In this document: one piece after another, positions 11,401 through 20,650 of the stretch
Numbering within the stretch: position 1 is the first letter of the stretch
Layout: each line of letters opens with the position of its first letter
Origin: a virus
Strand: one strand, 5' to 3'
IMG/VR virus record: IMGVR_UViG_3300042509_001620
Coordinates: 1 to 42,165 of that record
Length of the DNA: 42,165 nucleotides
Notes under the pieces: model-generated
Told to the model about the DNA's origin: nothing
What the model saw: the letters and a program-made list of their open reading frames with translations, nothing else
Databases searched by the model: none
Made by a program: the position numbers and the translations under genes

Positions 11401-11874
11401 GAATGACTGTTCGGTATCAATAGCTACTCTAAATGCATCTTCTAATGCTGGCTGAAAGAATCCATCTTTTTCTCTATATAAATTTGATTGAACTTCTTTA
11501 AATAGATAATTAAAAAGCTGAGGCATTGTTCTTATGTCTAGACCACTTTCAATGGCGCCCTTTAACTCCCTCATGTACAGTCTTTGTCTTTCAGCGCTTG
11601 ATCTTTTTGCTGCTGGAAGTTCTGATAGATTTTTTTCAGCTCCTTCAAAAATTTGTTTTCTTAGAACTGGGCTAATTTCTCCGGTTTCTAATGCAGATTG
11701 AAGAGAATTTATTACTCTTGTAGTTCTTCTATTTTGAGCTTCACGAGTAGTTTCATTGTTAAAAACATTTCCATGAAACGCTGGAGCAAGTGGATCGTAA
11801 AAAACTTTTGAGCTTGGATCTCCCTGAAGAACTAAGTTTATAGAACTTGTTTGTCCGCATGATTGCAGTCTCAC
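8452..11874 (-). CDS. C-terminal part of a frameshifted tape-measure-region protein
   Basis: An 1140-codon frame whose only possible upstream start is a GTG at 11874 with no Shine-Dalgarno, lying 116 bases inside the upstream gene. Sense continuity suggests it is the continuation of the 11759-13306 frame. Removing one base from the T4 run at 11876-11879 (A4 in gene sense) joins them as ..TTDVAVNVRLQSCGQTSS.. into a protein of 1617 residues. The sequence is helical and charged, with long Leu/Glu/Lys/Ala-rich stretches typical of tape-measure or inner-tail proteins. A hydrophobic segment lies near residues 1025-1045 (AYAAVGLIAASFIY), possibly membrane-inserting at DNA delivery. Family assignment is by position and composition only. 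Confidence 0.65.
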   Translation of the reverse strand: MRLQSCGQTSSINLVLQGDPSSKVFYDPLAPAFHGNVFNNETTREAQNRRTTRVINSLQSALETGEISPVLRKQIFEGAEKNLSELPAAKRSSAERQRLYMRELKGAIESGLDIRTMPQLFNYLFKEVQSNLYREKDGFFQPALEDAFRVAIDTEQSFYGGRTSANTLGPILGSGRRSINVKGQAIDALEFQMQGHKMLFAGNAALKFKHALGGFDLDDEGIVMPRVFQDASGNQRLSTFIFRQPTGPAEFIFAMPKFGSSDTIKMFLENNDALMEQLDSVKDQDQIFDLINRSLTAKGTDKKSIDILLANLAESDLVNRPDKAGSVEDAILKLMSGAETKGLYTKQLIKHDDQIMEMLRREGGGVASPLELTKEKVEELISKGSKFVDEQFLVNQYNYGSILRVFKEAGKFNFLDETQSELRQFFGDQTGKIYTQEEIGEALSTSSGRKARKLQAIIESDYQKKAIEALSKKENIGQYINKMLIATASSDQEQNIVDKLRAKGLGSRVDDIISKTTAGIISPSDVVDIVTNLSGDQYLLGEAAVGNQYQVLKELMDNNGPEATLAVERILKQKGYQDGKSLSQNVADAAIQAKFERIGRLRAMALEAGMSGEDLAGIDPEFIKARLKSPDALNMAIDSLREGFVKEAGNTLQTNEAMKSYISEIDLAKKANDSSELNEQVIRIAGMATDSKFAHASAMAKIGKNNKDAVDALSDSVNARRTTQYLGEINTSREATTIAENILNEYSRLSAESEDVLSNISAKTGAESESFIYEGLLKKQQIGEQLRSMIYAGVQGTQNTTVQDILDNMERLSNTSRFRGTRGYEGLLSGTGDENDIKNLVYGSQRARELKFLRKQENIESLANQLDDMIAQANAMSPQDRADILRQSRDVLESHVRMNTSRVSDDHRLAAAFIAASESETGLAKMGLDEDTLLISRRILQFSNARRYLKDTGMEDILSYSGTGGIDLDDKGIDQDVRSRVLSGLTESDQEDDLTNLAQANRGKYKRLTDSWRDGKLGEAFDNPIVKKSAYAAVGLIAASFIYSGSKDRGEQEISGPPLLPGGSAYETLPQRTPQIPDASMFSGYKPGVGYSVHIEGSRNQIEAFGNSARSVAKGPINSTMSRGLPQLGRDPYSEVASSF

Positions 11875-13306
11875 GTTTTACTGCTACGTCTGTAGTAATT
11901 AATGCATACTTACTTAGTGGACCTCTAAGATTAGCTTGATCAACAACTGCTTTAACCATTCTTGGAGTATTATTATCTTGAAAAAATATTCTGCTAGTTA
12001 TTGCTTGAAAATTATCTGGAGTCATGTTTTGAAGCTGTGATCTTAGTTCTGTAATTCTAGATTCTATCTGAGGACTGCTACTACCAGATCTTACTGCAGC
12101 TTCTAGTGCAGTTAACTCTGACCTCATTTGTTTTGACATTGCATTAAAAACTTTTGAATTTATAACTGAAGTTCCGTCATACTGGGATTCAAAAGCACTT
12201 TCTAAAATTGATTTCATACTTTTAACTTGGTCATCTTGAGAATCTACTCCAGATAATATTGACTGAAGAGCAGCAGAACCTCTAGCACTAACTTTTCCTT
12301 GTTTATCTAAGAAAGTTGTTGTTTTAAGTGTTTCAGTTAAATCTTCAAAATTAACAATTCCACCATAAAAAGCTTTTTGTTCTTCGTCTAATCCTTGCAT
12401 TAAAAACTGTGATTTTAAAGAATCTGATTTGTTTATGTTAGCAAAATTAGGATCGTTTATTAGTCTTTCGTAGTTCTGAGTAATCTGAGAAAGATCTTTG
12501 GAAACATTAAATATTTTTACATTTGTTTCATTTAATGAATCACCTTGTATTCCAGCTAGTCCTAACATTTCTTTTAATTGGTCTCCAGCTAAAGAAATAT
12601 CCCTAAGACCTATTGCTCCTCTAACTCTTTTTCCAACTTTAGAAAATAATGAACCAGTTTTTCCGCTTTGAAGAGATTTAATTAACTCTTCTCTACCAAA
12701 TATTCCACCAACATCGTCAGACGTAAGACTAAACAATTCAGATATTTGCTTAAAAGACAATGCAGCACCTTTGCCTGGATCACCAACAAAAACTTTTAGT
12801 AAGTTAAATTCACCGTCATCTGGAATTACAACACCTTCTTTAATCTTATTACTTATTTGAGTATTGCCTTGTACTGATCTAAATGTTCCAATCTCAAAAT
12901 ATAATTTAGATGGATCGGATATTCCAAGCTCTGTTAATGTATTTTGTGATAGAGTTCCAAGTCTTTTTTGTATGTCGATAAGCCTTTGTTCCATTCCACC
13001 AAGACCCCTCATATTTAATGATGAGTCTTCAAGCCTTCCGGTTAACCTTGTAAAAGTCGTAACCCCATCTGTACTGGCTTTATTAAAAGCTTCTCTTACT
13101 GTAGAAAAAGCTTCACCTGTTCTAGCGTAAACAAACTTAACAACACCATCAATAACATCTGCTTTTACAATTCCACCTAGACCATACATCGTTCCACTTA
13201 GAGCTCGCTGATGCATAGCTAGGTTAACTGGATTGTAAGTGGTGTCTGGCAATGAGTTAAGAGACACATTAGTATTTGCTCTTTGCCCTTTAAGAAAATC
13301 AAACAT
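11759..13306 (-). CDS. N-terminal part of a frameshifted tape-measure-region protein
   Basis: A 515-codon frame starting MFDFLKGQRANTN at ATG 13306, with AGGT about 10 bases upstream and one base after the previous gene's TAG. It reads as good protein up to about ..KYALITTDVAVK. The last 35 or so residues are unusually rich in Ser, Arg, Lys and Cys, which looks like out-of-frame translation. The +1 frame (8452-11874) takes over at the homopolymer at 11876-11879. A one-base correction restores one frame from 13306 to 8452 with an integral 1618 codons including stop. Either the gene is truly interrupted, it uses programmed frameshifting, or the base is a read error. The protein is probably a structural or tape-measure-type component; no family motif was recognised. 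Confidence 0.65.
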   Translation of the reverse strand: MFDFLKGQRANTNVSLNSLPDTTYNPVNLAMHQRALSGTMYGLGGIVKADVIDGVVKFVYARTGEAFSTVREAFNKASTDGVTTFTRLTGRLEDSSLNMRGLGGMEQRLIDIQKRLGTLSQNTLTELGISDPSKLYFEIGTFRSVQGNTQISNKIKEGVVIPDDGEFNLLKVFVGDPGKGAALSFKQISELFSLTSDDVGGIFGREELIKSLQSGKTGSLFSKVGKRVRGAIGLRDISLAGDQLKEMLGLAGIQGDSLNETNVKIFNVSKDLSQITQNYERLINDPNFANINKSDSLKSQFLMQGLDEEQKAFYGGIVNFEDLTETLKTTTFLDKQGKVSARGSAALQSILSGVDSQDDQVKSMKSILESAFESQYDGTSVINSKVFNAMSKQMRSELTALEAAVRSGSSSPQIESRITELRSQLQNMTPDNFQAITSRIFFQDNNTPRMVKAVVDQANLRGPLSKYALITTDVAVKRETAIMRTNKFYKLSSSGRSKLKSFLRSTCSSVSWKCF

Positions 13307-13307
13307 A

Positions 13308-16300
13308 CTAAACTAACCTAAGGTTTGAGAATATATTTACTTCGCTTGATCCATATGGATTTCTATTTGCGTTCACGCTTCCTGAAACACCCATTCTTGA
13401 CATCATTGCTCTTAACTCTGCTCCAACATCTTCTTCTTTTGTATTTTCAAAGAATGATGGATATGAAGGATTAGTAAGATCAGCTTCTTTTATCTGTTGT
13501 GGATAGTAACCCATTTGAGACATTTCAAGACCCATCTGCTGACCCATTTTAATTTTAACATGTTCTAAATTGGTATTTGGATGCCAGCCTTCCCAGTGTT
13601 GATCTGGAAGTTCATGCCTACTAAAATATTCAGCTAAATCTGGTTTTTCTTCTACCTTCATACCCCATGCAGTTTGATAGATTCTTCTCTCTAATCTTCC
13701 TGCTGTAGAAAGTATTCTTTCTCTTTGCTCTGGATCAGTTTCTTGAACCATTGCTTTAAAGTGTTCTCTTTTTCTTTTTGGAACAGCTAATGATATATTC
13801 TCAACAGAAAAATTTTCTAAACTAGCACCATACATTGTTCTTTTTGCTGCAGACTGAAATGTGGCAGCAGAAGCTGAATCCCCTGATGCTTGGTACTTTG
13901 AAGCTAAACTTGTATTTTTAACATATCCTAATATATCAATATATTCTTCTAAGGCTATTTCTTTTACTCTAGCTTCTGGCATTACTCTTTGACCTGTTAA
14001 TGCTTCAGTTATATTACCTTTTGCTGATGCTGCAAAACCAGCCATTCCACCAACGATTGATCCAACAGTTTTGCCTGGTGCAGTTCTACCAAAAAGAGAT
14101 CCCGCAGCACCAGTGGCCAACGTAGCAGTAATTGGATCTCTTTGGGAAGCTCTATTCAATAGGGGTTCTATAAAACTTTCGTATGGTCTTTGCCATTCTG
14201 GAAAAGTTGCTCCATAAACATTTTTTCTTTCCCAATCTTCTACTGCAGTTCTTTTTTGTAGAAATTTAGTATTAAAAAAAGTATCCCTGTGAGCTATATA
14301 TTCACCAGCTCTGTTTAAAGTGTGTAGAGCGGGATTCATCCCCATTTCTTCTGGAGTTGTACCCTTATACTTATAAGGACTGAATTGATACTTGGTAGTT
14401 GTGTCTTCTACCTGTCCTCTTATCTCGTCAACTTTTATTCTTTCTGCCGGAGATAAATCACCCATTTTTATAGTTCTATTTAAAGATCTAAATTGAGTTG
14501 AATAAGGCGCAACATCGGCTAATATGTCTAACTGATTTACCTTACCATACCTTCCTGTTTCATCTCCATATAAAGTATTAAATCTTTCATAGCCTGTTCC
14601 AGGAAGTCTTATTTCACCCTCTTGAACCTTAGTGTATGGGTCACCTCTAGTAAAGTCAGTAAAATAATCTGCGCCTGGAAGGAAAGGATATTGTTGACCC
14701 ATTGTATTTTTAATTGGGTTTAAGTAGGTAACGTCATTTCTTTCTTTTGGTATGAATCTTCTAACTATTTCAGAAATTTCAATATTACCCATTGGCCCTT
14801 CGCCAGCAGTTGGAAGGTCGCCTAAACCACCAAGGTTCAAATCCCAAAAAGCTCTAGTAGTACCGTACCCTTTAGAGGCTGATTGAAGTACAGATACTTG
14901 AGGAGACATATCTTGATTTCCAAAACCAAGGCCCTCTCTAAGAGATCCAAATGCAAATCCATAGATACCAGCTGTTTCTTGAAGTCTATAACCTAGCTCG
15001 CTTGCTTGAAACTGAGTTGACCCATAGGATATGGGTTCACCAACAGGAATAATATTTGGAGGAATAATTCCTGATACCTTTGGAGGACCATAAGAAATTC
15101 CACTTCTTAATTGCTGGTTATAAGCGCCTATTTGACCAAGAACAGCTCTTGATGCAGTTGCAGTTGGCCCTGCTGCGTCAACCATTCTTGCGTTAATTTG
15201 CCCTATGTCATCATTTCCACCATATGCAAAACCCCCAGACGCCTGCATTGATAACGTGTAGGAACCCTGTGATGCTGGAGTATTTAACGCTGTAACTTTT
15301 CCTGAAGTTAATAATCCAGCAGAGTTGTAGGCACCTCTTTCTCCTGCTGGAACATAGTTAGCTAAAGCAGCATTAGTTTCTCTTTCATGCATCTGAACTT
15401 GTGGTTTTAATAATCTTCCTATTGTAAGATTTGCAACAGATGTAGCTGGACCAAATGGCCCAGTAAAGTATTCTCCAGTTACAGGATAAGGTCTATCAGA
15501 ATAATTTTCTCTTTCAAATCTATATGGATCAAGAGGTCTAAGTGGAGAAAAGTCATACCCAAAAGCCAGTTTTTCTATTGGACTTTCAAATGCAGATTCC
15601 GGAGTATATGCACTTCCTTCGGCTAATTTTCTATAATAAGAAGGTCTATAGTAGAGTACTTTTCCACCCTGAAATGGAGTAGTTCCAAGTGGCCAATATC
15701 TTCCTTGCCTAATTGGAACTTCGCCTTCAAGTAATTGCTCTTTTTTCTCTTCATACGACATTCCCCCTGGTATTAGGCCTGCACCGATTGATTGGCCCTC
15801 TACGGCGATTCTAGCAGCCTTTGTGGTGAAGAACGGAGAGTAAACCCTGTTGCCTTTTTCATCTCTTTCGTTTACTGCTCCACCTATGGTTCTATCTACA
15901 GCTAGTGCTGTTGCTCCAACGGCAGTAATTGGAAGAGCTCTTTTTGCAATCATTCCACGCATATAAAGATCTACCGGACCGCCATACTGACTTTGGTCAA
16001 GTTGCATGCCGAATGTTCCAAAGTATTTATTCAGTCTTCCAAACATATGAGACATTGGAATAGAACCACTTGAGAAGTTTTCTGGATTTTTATAAGTTCC
16101 AAATCCTAGTGCACTTTTTGTTGCTCCAAATGGATCTCTTGAAAAAGCTGTTCCAAAAGTTGGAAGCATAGTATAACTTTGACCAGAACCCAAAAGGTTA
16201 ACTGACATGTCATTTAATTCATAAGGTGCAGTTCCAAATTTACTGCTTAAAGATGGTAGAACTCTTGAAAGAGGTCTTCTGATCGATGTGTCAACCATGG

Positions 16301-18152
16301 ACACTTGACCCTTATTGAATACATTAAATAATGATCTTATTTCTTCATTATTCTCAGAAAGGTTTAGCACCTTTCTTAATGCGCTAGCTGCATTCTGTGT
16401 TGCTGTTTTTTCTCCAGCAAAGCTTGTAAATGCAGAAAAGTTGAACAAGGTAGATATAGCATAAGCTCTTGCTTCGACTGCAGCGTCTAAGCCTATTTTG
16501 CCCTGTGATTGAAGATCTCTAGTAATTTTAGATACTTGAGTAAATATGTCTTCAGTACTATGAGTTGCTCTAGAAGATGCAGGTGCTACCTGTCTTAGCA
16601 TTTGATTTTTTTGAGCTATGTATCTGAATATTTCGTTTTTTGCTTTATCGACATTAATTTCAGGTGAGTCAAGATACTTTTCAATTCTAGAAAAAGATCC
16701 TTGAAATTGCCTTACGTCAAAATCTCCACTGCGCAAAGTGGAGATAGTTGGAGATTGATCAAGTTTTAAAGACCTTACTGACTGTCTAACATCTTCACCA
16801 CTAGCTATGGAACTTGTTTTTACTCCAGCTGATGTAAATAAATCAGGTACATCATCTTCAAGTTTCTTCATTATCTTTTGATTTATATTAAACTTGAATG
16901 TGCTTTTTCTAAATGACTCAACAGCTTTTAATACTTCGGATTGGTTATACCTTATACTTCCAGATTCGTCAGTAATATTTAAAGAATTTTTATCAAGAGT
17001 AAGTTTTGATTTTTTAACACCTCTGCCATAAGAAAGACTTTGTTCTTTAGAGGAAATAATTTGTGAAATTATTCTACTATTGTTAATGTCAGAAGCTCTG
17101 TCTTTAAATCTTCTACCAAGTCTAAATAAAGAGTTAGGTTGTTCTGCATCTATATCAAATGCTTTTTTAAACCTAGAAAATTTACCTACTTGACCACCAA
17201 CTTGATCGACTCTTTCGCCAGCCATCCCTGTTGCATTTCTGGCTTCACGGCTAAATATTTCTGTACTAGAAGAAGGAATTGGCCTATAGAGACCAGCTAA
17301 GTCTTTTATTCTTCTATCACCAAAAGCTCCACCAAATTCTGTAAGAGTTCCTCTTGTTCCTTTGTTCTTATTTAAGAGAAAAAAGTCTGGCCTAGATTGG
17401 CCCTGAGGGACAAATGGCTGAACTGATCTTGAGCTTACATACTGCAGCATTGGAGAATTTCTTGCATCAGCAAGAGATCTCGCACCTAGCATGTCAGCTG
17501 GGTTAAATCCAACAATAGGTATTTTAAAATCAGAAGCTATAAAATCTTTTGCTCTAGTTAAAACATTGGAAACTTGAGTAAAGTCTAGTATTTCTCCAGA
17601 CCTAGTTTTATACATTCCTTTAATTGCACTTTGACCCATTGTTTGAGTAGCACTGCCGAGACCTCCAGTTACTGGATCAAACGTTGCTTGAGCAGAAGCT
17701 ATTTGTCTGATTGCAGCTTGTTGCTCTTCTGGAAGATATCTAAAGACTCCTCTTTCAAGAGCATCATCAACTAATACTGGTTTTAGTCCAAGAATATTAG
17801 ATTGACCACCAAAGAATCCTGTTGATAATTTTCTTTGATTAAGAAGAAAATCTCTCATGTATCCAAAGTCAGTTGGGTCTATTCCCTTTTTGGCGATGTC
17901 GGATCTTAGTACACTTGTCGATAATGACTTACCGGTTGAGTCAGTTAATTTAATTCCAAGAGTTTGTGCAGTTTTTCTAGTAAGGAAAGATTGTTTTCCT
18001 TCAGAAATATCTCCAATAAAATCAAGATAACTTTGTTTAGATGGCTTTAAGGTTTGTGATGCAGCTTGGGGTAGGTAACTAGATCTAACTTGATTCCAGT
18101 TAGATGCTATTTTTTGTGATAGATCCTTCCTGAACTCTTGGCTAAGAAACAT
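13308..18152 (-). CDS. Very large tape-measure-region / internal tail protein (1614 aa)
   Basis: A 1614-residue protein starting MFLSQEFRKDLSQKIASNWN. It is Gln/Ser/Gly-rich with mixed helical and extended regions, and has two hydrophobic stretches. One is near residues 735-755 (ALPITAVGATALAVDRT). A longer Gly/Ala-rich one is near 1337-1374 (TLATGAAGSLFGRT followed by GSIVGGMAGFAAS). Such segments are common in tape-measure and other ejected tail proteins that contact the host membrane. It sits between the assembly-chaperone genes and the hub gene, where tape-measure genes normally lie. No lysozyme or peptidase motif was identified. It has no strong ribosome site and follows the previous gene by 22 bases, so coupling is likely. 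Product naming rests on position and composition. Confidence 0.65.
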   Translation of the reverse strand: MFLSQEFRKDLSQKIASNWNQVRSSYLPQAASQTLKPSKQSYLDFIGDISEGKQSFLTRKTAQTLGIKLTDSTGKSLSTSVLRSDIAKKGIDPTDFGYMRDFLLNQRKLSTGFFGGQSNILGLKPVLVDDALERGVFRYLPEEQQAAIRQIASAQATFDPVTGGLGSATQTMGQSAIKGMYKTRSGEILDFTQVSNVLTRAKDFIASDFKIPIVGFNPADMLGARSLADARNSPMLQYVSSRSVQPFVPQGQSRPDFFLLNKNKGTRGTLTEFGGAFGDRRIKDLAGLYRPIPSSSTEIFSREARNATGMAGERVDQVGGQVGKFSRFKKAFDIDAEQPNSLFRLGRRFKDRASDINNSRIISQIISSKEQSLSYGRGVKKSKLTLDKNSLNITDESGSIRYNQSEVLKAVESFRKSTFKFNINQKIMKKLEDDVPDLFTSAGVKTSSIASGEDVRQSVRSLKLDQSPTISTLRSGDFDVRQFQGSFSRIEKYLDSPEINVDKAKNEIFRYIAQKNQMLRQVAPASSRATHSTEDIFTQVSKITRDLQSQGKIGLDAAVEARAYAISTLFNFSAFTSFAGEKTATQNAASALRKVLNLSENNEEIRSLFNVFNKGQVSMVDTSIRRPLSRVLPSLSSKFGTAPYELNDMSVNLLGSGQSYTMLPTFGTAFSRDPFGATKSALGFGTYKNPENFSSGSIPMSHMFGRLNKYFGTFGMQLDQSQYGGPVDLYMRGMIAKRALPITAVGATALAVDRTIGGAVNERDEKGNRVYSPFFTTKAARIAVEGQSIGAGLIPGGMSYEEKKEQLLEGEVPIRQGRYWPLGTTPFQGGKVLYYRPSYYRKLAEGSAYTPESAFESPIEKLAFGYDFSPLRPLDPYRFERENYSDRPYPVTGEYFTGPFGPATSVANLTIGRLLKPQVQMHERETNAALANYVPAGERGAYNSAGLLTSGKVTALNTPASQGSYTLSMQASGGFAYGGNDDIGQINARMVDAAGPTATASRAVLGQIGAYNQQLRSGISYGPPKVSGIIPPNIIPVGEPISYGSTQFQASELGYRLQETAGIYGFAFGSLREGLGFGNQDMSPQVSVLQSASKGYGTTRAFWDLNLGGLGDLPTAGEGPMGNIEISEIVRRFIPKERNDVTYLNPIKNTMGQQYPFLPGADYFTDFTRGDPYTKVQEGEIRLPGTGYERFNTLYGDETGRYGKVNQLDILADVAPYSTQFRSLNRTIKMGDLSPAERIKVDEIRGQVEDTTTKYQFSPYKYKGTTPEEMGMNPALHTLNRAGEYIAHRDTFFNTKFLQKRTAVEDWERKNVYGATFPEWQRPYESFIEPLLNRASQRDPITATLATGAAGSLFGRTAPGKTVGSIVGGMAGFAASAKGNITEALTGQRVMPEARVKEIALEEYIDILGYVKNTSLASKYQASGDSASAATFQSAAKRTMYGASLENFSVENISLAVPKRKREHFKAMVQETDPEQRERILSTAGRLERRIYQTAWGMKVEEKPDLAEYFSRHELPDQHWEGWHPNTNLEHVKIKMGQQMGLEMSQMGYYPQQIKEADLTNPSYPSFFENTKEEDVGAELRAMMSRMGVSGSVNANRNPYGSSEVNIFSNLRLV
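16722..16745. other. Intragenic 9-bp perfect hairpin
   Basis: ATCTCCACT and AGTGGAGAT form a perfect 9-bp inverted repeat separated by 6 bases inside the 1614-residue gene. On the transcribed strand it is followed only by TTTGACG, too short a T run for a convincing terminator. It may be an mRNA structure or coincidence. Confidence 0.3.
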
Positions 18153-18174
18153 GGAATCTATTTCTTTTATAGAG

Positions 18175-20007
18175 TCAGCTAAAGCGTTTCCGACTCCCTA
18201 ATGCTTCTTGAAAATCTTTTCCACCTCTAACAGTTCTAAACTTTTCTAGAATGTCATCAAAGAAACCAGATGACTGGACTTCAATATCCATTGCATCATC
18301 AGTGAATGTAGATTTTCTACCTAAGGTTATTCTATTTGTAATGTCAGAAGGAGATCTTCTTGAAGGCAGTTGCTTAATGTCTATGTTGGCAACAAATCTA
18401 TCCGCAAGAGTTTCATTTACTCCTTTTTCCTTGATTAAATGTCTAGCTAATTGATTTTTATATTCATCTTCTAATTGACCTTTATAAAACGTACTTCCCC
18501 TAAAGGCTTCATTTGAATAGCCTCCAGTTGTTAAGTCTCCTGGACCACCTCTACCTAGAGTGTGGTAACCTTGTGCAAACTTACTTAGTTTACTTGAATG
18601 TTGGGATTGAACGGCATTAATAGACTTTTGCAAAAGATTTTCTGCACTAGTGGCATCTAATCCTTTTTGCTTTAGGTTTAGGGCATTATTAGATAAAGCG
18701 TCATCAAGAGCGCCTCTAGAAGAATATCCAAACTTTTGAACTATTTGACCAAGTGCAGCCTGTTCTGAAAGCCTGCCAGACACAACATCATGAGCAACTC
18801 CTAAAGCTTTAAATTGATTTTTTGCTACTACTGATCCAGATCTAAAACCCTTAAAACCTGGCATTGTATCAAGAATGCCAAGTCCATCATCTGATTCTCC
18901 AGTAAAAAAACCTCTAGCTCTTGCTGTGTTAACTTTTAGTCTATTTTTTGGATTCTTATTATAAGCTTCTTGAGCTGCTACTGAGGCGCCATGTCTAGCT
19001 GCCTTTAAACTTTGAACAAACTCTGGTTGCGAGTTTTTTACTTCGCCAATCCCAGCGGCAAAAGCTCCAGATGTTTGTGAAGATAACTTTAATGCCTTAC
19101 CTGTTATATTAGATATATCTTGCCCAACTTCTGCAAGTAGGGATCTTAGATCAATTGCTGTATTTGCAGCTTTTCTTTGTAGCGGGGATAGAGCCCTGAG
19201 GTCTTCCATTGAAGAAGCAAAAGTTGTTAAAGAACTTCTGCCTGCAGAACCAGCTGCACCTATTGCCTCAAATGGCAACATCATTGTTGTTAAGTTTATT
19301 GTTGATTGTTTAACAAAATCGCTTATTACGTCTGCGGGGTTGTACCATTTAAGTCTTGGTTTATCTTGATCCTCACCAAATAGTGGATCTATTACTGCCC
19401 TCTGCGTAGCATACATTGCCGGGAGTTCATATGGGAGCCTTCTTGCTAGACTAACCATCCTAGTTTGTATGTCGTCCCTAAGCGTCCATACTTCCGCTGA
19501 CTCAGATGTTCTTCCTCTGCCAGTTGTTCTTCTTCCATCTGCGCTTATTGGTCTTCTAAAGTATCTTCCAGAAAGCTTAGGGTCATAACCAGTAGTAAGT
19601 TTTCCATCTACTTCATGAACTACTTTTGAATACGGGTCATCAACTCCGTCTATAGTTCTAGATACTCCACCTAGTTCATCAAAAGCCTCACGTAAATCTC
19701 TAACAGATTTAACAAGCCTTGTTGAAGTGGCATTAGTTCTTCCTGCCCCTACAGCTTTATCTGAAGCTGACTGCAGAGATTGACCAAGTCTAAGTCCAGC
19801 ACCTCTTGAGACTCTTGAGGCTATTGTAGTAGCAACCATTGTAGTTGCTGCTGCTCCCAAGAATCTCATTATTGGGTGTTGATCTAAAGCTTTTGCTATG
19901 TAACCAGAATTAGGACTAGGGGTTTCTGTTTCCCCTTCCTTGGAAGGCATGTCTCTTGATGAGACGCCGTATCCTATATTTTGAATAGGTCCTTTGTCCC
20001 TAAACAT
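18175..20007 (-). CDS. Tape-measure-region virion protein with N-terminal hydrophobic segment (610 aa)
   Basis: A 610-residue protein beginning MFRDKGPIQNIGYGVSSRDM. An N-terminal hydrophobic or amphipathic segment at about residues 46-66 (IMRFLGAAATTMVATTIASR) may be membrane-active. The rest is basic and Ser/Ala/Gly-rich with predicted helices. The start is secured by the strongest ribosome site in the window, AGGAGG six bases before the ATG, presented in the loop of a hairpin (20006-20026). It directly follows the two assembly-chaperone-like genes, the classical location of the tape-measure gene. With the next two or three genes it would make a multi-polypeptide tape-measure or inner-tail cluster. 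Family not recognised; the role is inferred from context. Confidence 0.65.
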   Translation of the reverse strand: MFRDKGPIQNIGYGVSSRDMPSKEGETETPSPNSGYIAKALDQHPIMRFLGAAATTMVATTIASRVSRGAGLRLGQSLQSASDKAVGAGRTNATSTRLVKSVRDLREAFDELGGVSRTIDGVDDPYSKVVHEVDGKLTTGYDPKLSGRYFRRPISADGRRTTGRGRTSESAEVWTLRDDIQTRMVSLARRLPYELPAMYATQRAVIDPLFGEDQDKPRLKWYNPADVISDFVKQSTINLTTMMLPFEAIGAAGSAGRSSLTTFASSMEDLRALSPLQRKAANTAIDLRSLLAEVGQDISNITGKALKLSSQTSGAFAAGIGEVKNSQPEFVQSLKAARHGASVAAQEAYNKNPKNRLKVNTARARGFFTGESDDGLGILDTMPGFKGFRSGSVVAKNQFKALGVAHDVVSGRLSEQAALGQIVQKFGYSSRGALDDALSNNALNLKQKGLDATSAENLLQKSINAVQSQHSSKLSKFAQGYHTLGRGGPGDLTTGGYSNEAFRGSTFYKGQLEDEYKNQLARHLIKEKGVNETLADRFVANIDIKQLPSRRSPSDITNRITLGRKSTFTDDAMDIEVQSSGFFDDILEKFRTVRGGKDFQEALGSRKRFS

Positions 20008-20026
20008 TTAATCCTCCTGATTAAAT
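20006..20026 (-). promoter_or_regulatory. Shine-Dalgarno presented in a hairpin loop
   Basis: On the minus strand ATTTAATC-AGGAG-GATTAAAT is a perfect 8-bp inverted repeat with the AGGAG core in the loop. The 3' arm includes the first two bases of the ATG at 20007, and the 5' arm includes the stop codon of the upstream gene. A ribosome terminating upstream would open the stem. Exposing the SD in the loop while masking the start codon is a plausible translational control. Structure seen, function inferred. Confidence 0.5.
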
Positions 20027-20650
20027 TGATCCCCATAATTTTTTTGCCACAGGATCTTGGTAAACAGCTTCGCCTTCTTTTTTCAGAGCATTATAATTAG
20101 CTGCTCTTGCTTTTTCTTTTTCGATCTCTTCTTCTGGATCTATTAGATCAAGCCTCATGTCTGATGATTGGATTCCATTCATTGTCTGAGTTACTTCTAT
20201 AATTTTCTCAGCTAAAGCAACTTTATCTGCTAACTGAGAAAAGGTCATATTGTCTAGATCTTCTGGAGAATATGAATGTATAGTAGCTAGAACAAAGGCT
20301 TTCATTAAAGTTCTTACTTGACCAGCATTAGATCTTTTTTCATCTAATATTTTTTTTGCTGCTTTAGCTGAGGCAAAACCAGACCCGTCTAGTATTTCTT
20401 GAGAAAGACTTGATACTGCGCCAGCTGGAATTCTGTCAAGGGCTTTTAGATCAGGGTAAACAAGGGTTGCTTCTAAAATTTTATCTTCTGAATCTGCTGA
20501 AGAAAAATATCCACCATCTTGGATTTTTATTATATCATCAAATTCTTTAAACGTTAGTTCCCTGAAAAGCAGGTCGATCCCCTTAATGCTAATTGCAAAA
20601 AGGGGACCGTACTTTAGCTTAAGTTCTATGAGAACTTCGGGATCTATCAT
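20021..20650 (-). CDS. Tail assembly chaperone / baseplate-hub-assembly-like protein 2 (209 aa)
   Basis: A 209-residue acidic/basic helical protein beginning MIDPEVLIELKLKYGPLFAI. It carries ELTFKEFDDIIK at residues 31-42, then TLVYPD..(62-67) and SSLSQEILDGSGF at 80-92. This pattern repeats in the neighbouring 177-residue protein, so the two are paralogs. Arrangement and sequence pattern resemble T4 gp26/gp51-type hub assembly proteins or the chaperone pairs that precede tape-measure genes. These act in the cytoplasm during tail assembly and are usually absent from or minor in the virion. The ATG directly follows the TAA of the upstream gene and is in the same frame. Assignment to chaperone versus hub-assembly catalyst is uncertain. 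Confidence 0.65.
   Translation of the reverse strand: MIDPEVLIELKLKYGPLFAISIKGIDLLFRELTFKEFDDIIKIQDGGYFSSADSEDKILEATLVYPDLKALDRIPAGAVSSLSQEILDGSGFASAKAAKKILDEKRSNAGQVRTLMKAFVLATIHSYSPEDLDNMTFSQLADKVALAEKIIEVTQTMNGIQSSDMRLDLIDPEEEIEKEKARAANYNALKKEGEAVYQDPVAKKLWGSI

Noticed and set aside
1105-13130. Plus-strand open frames under the big structural genes
   Set aside because: They are antisense to long, clearly coding frames, have no ribosome sites and look like shadows.
13308-18152. Paralogy between the 1614-residue protein and the reconstructed 1617-residue protein
   Set aside because: Similar length only; no shared segments could be found by eye.
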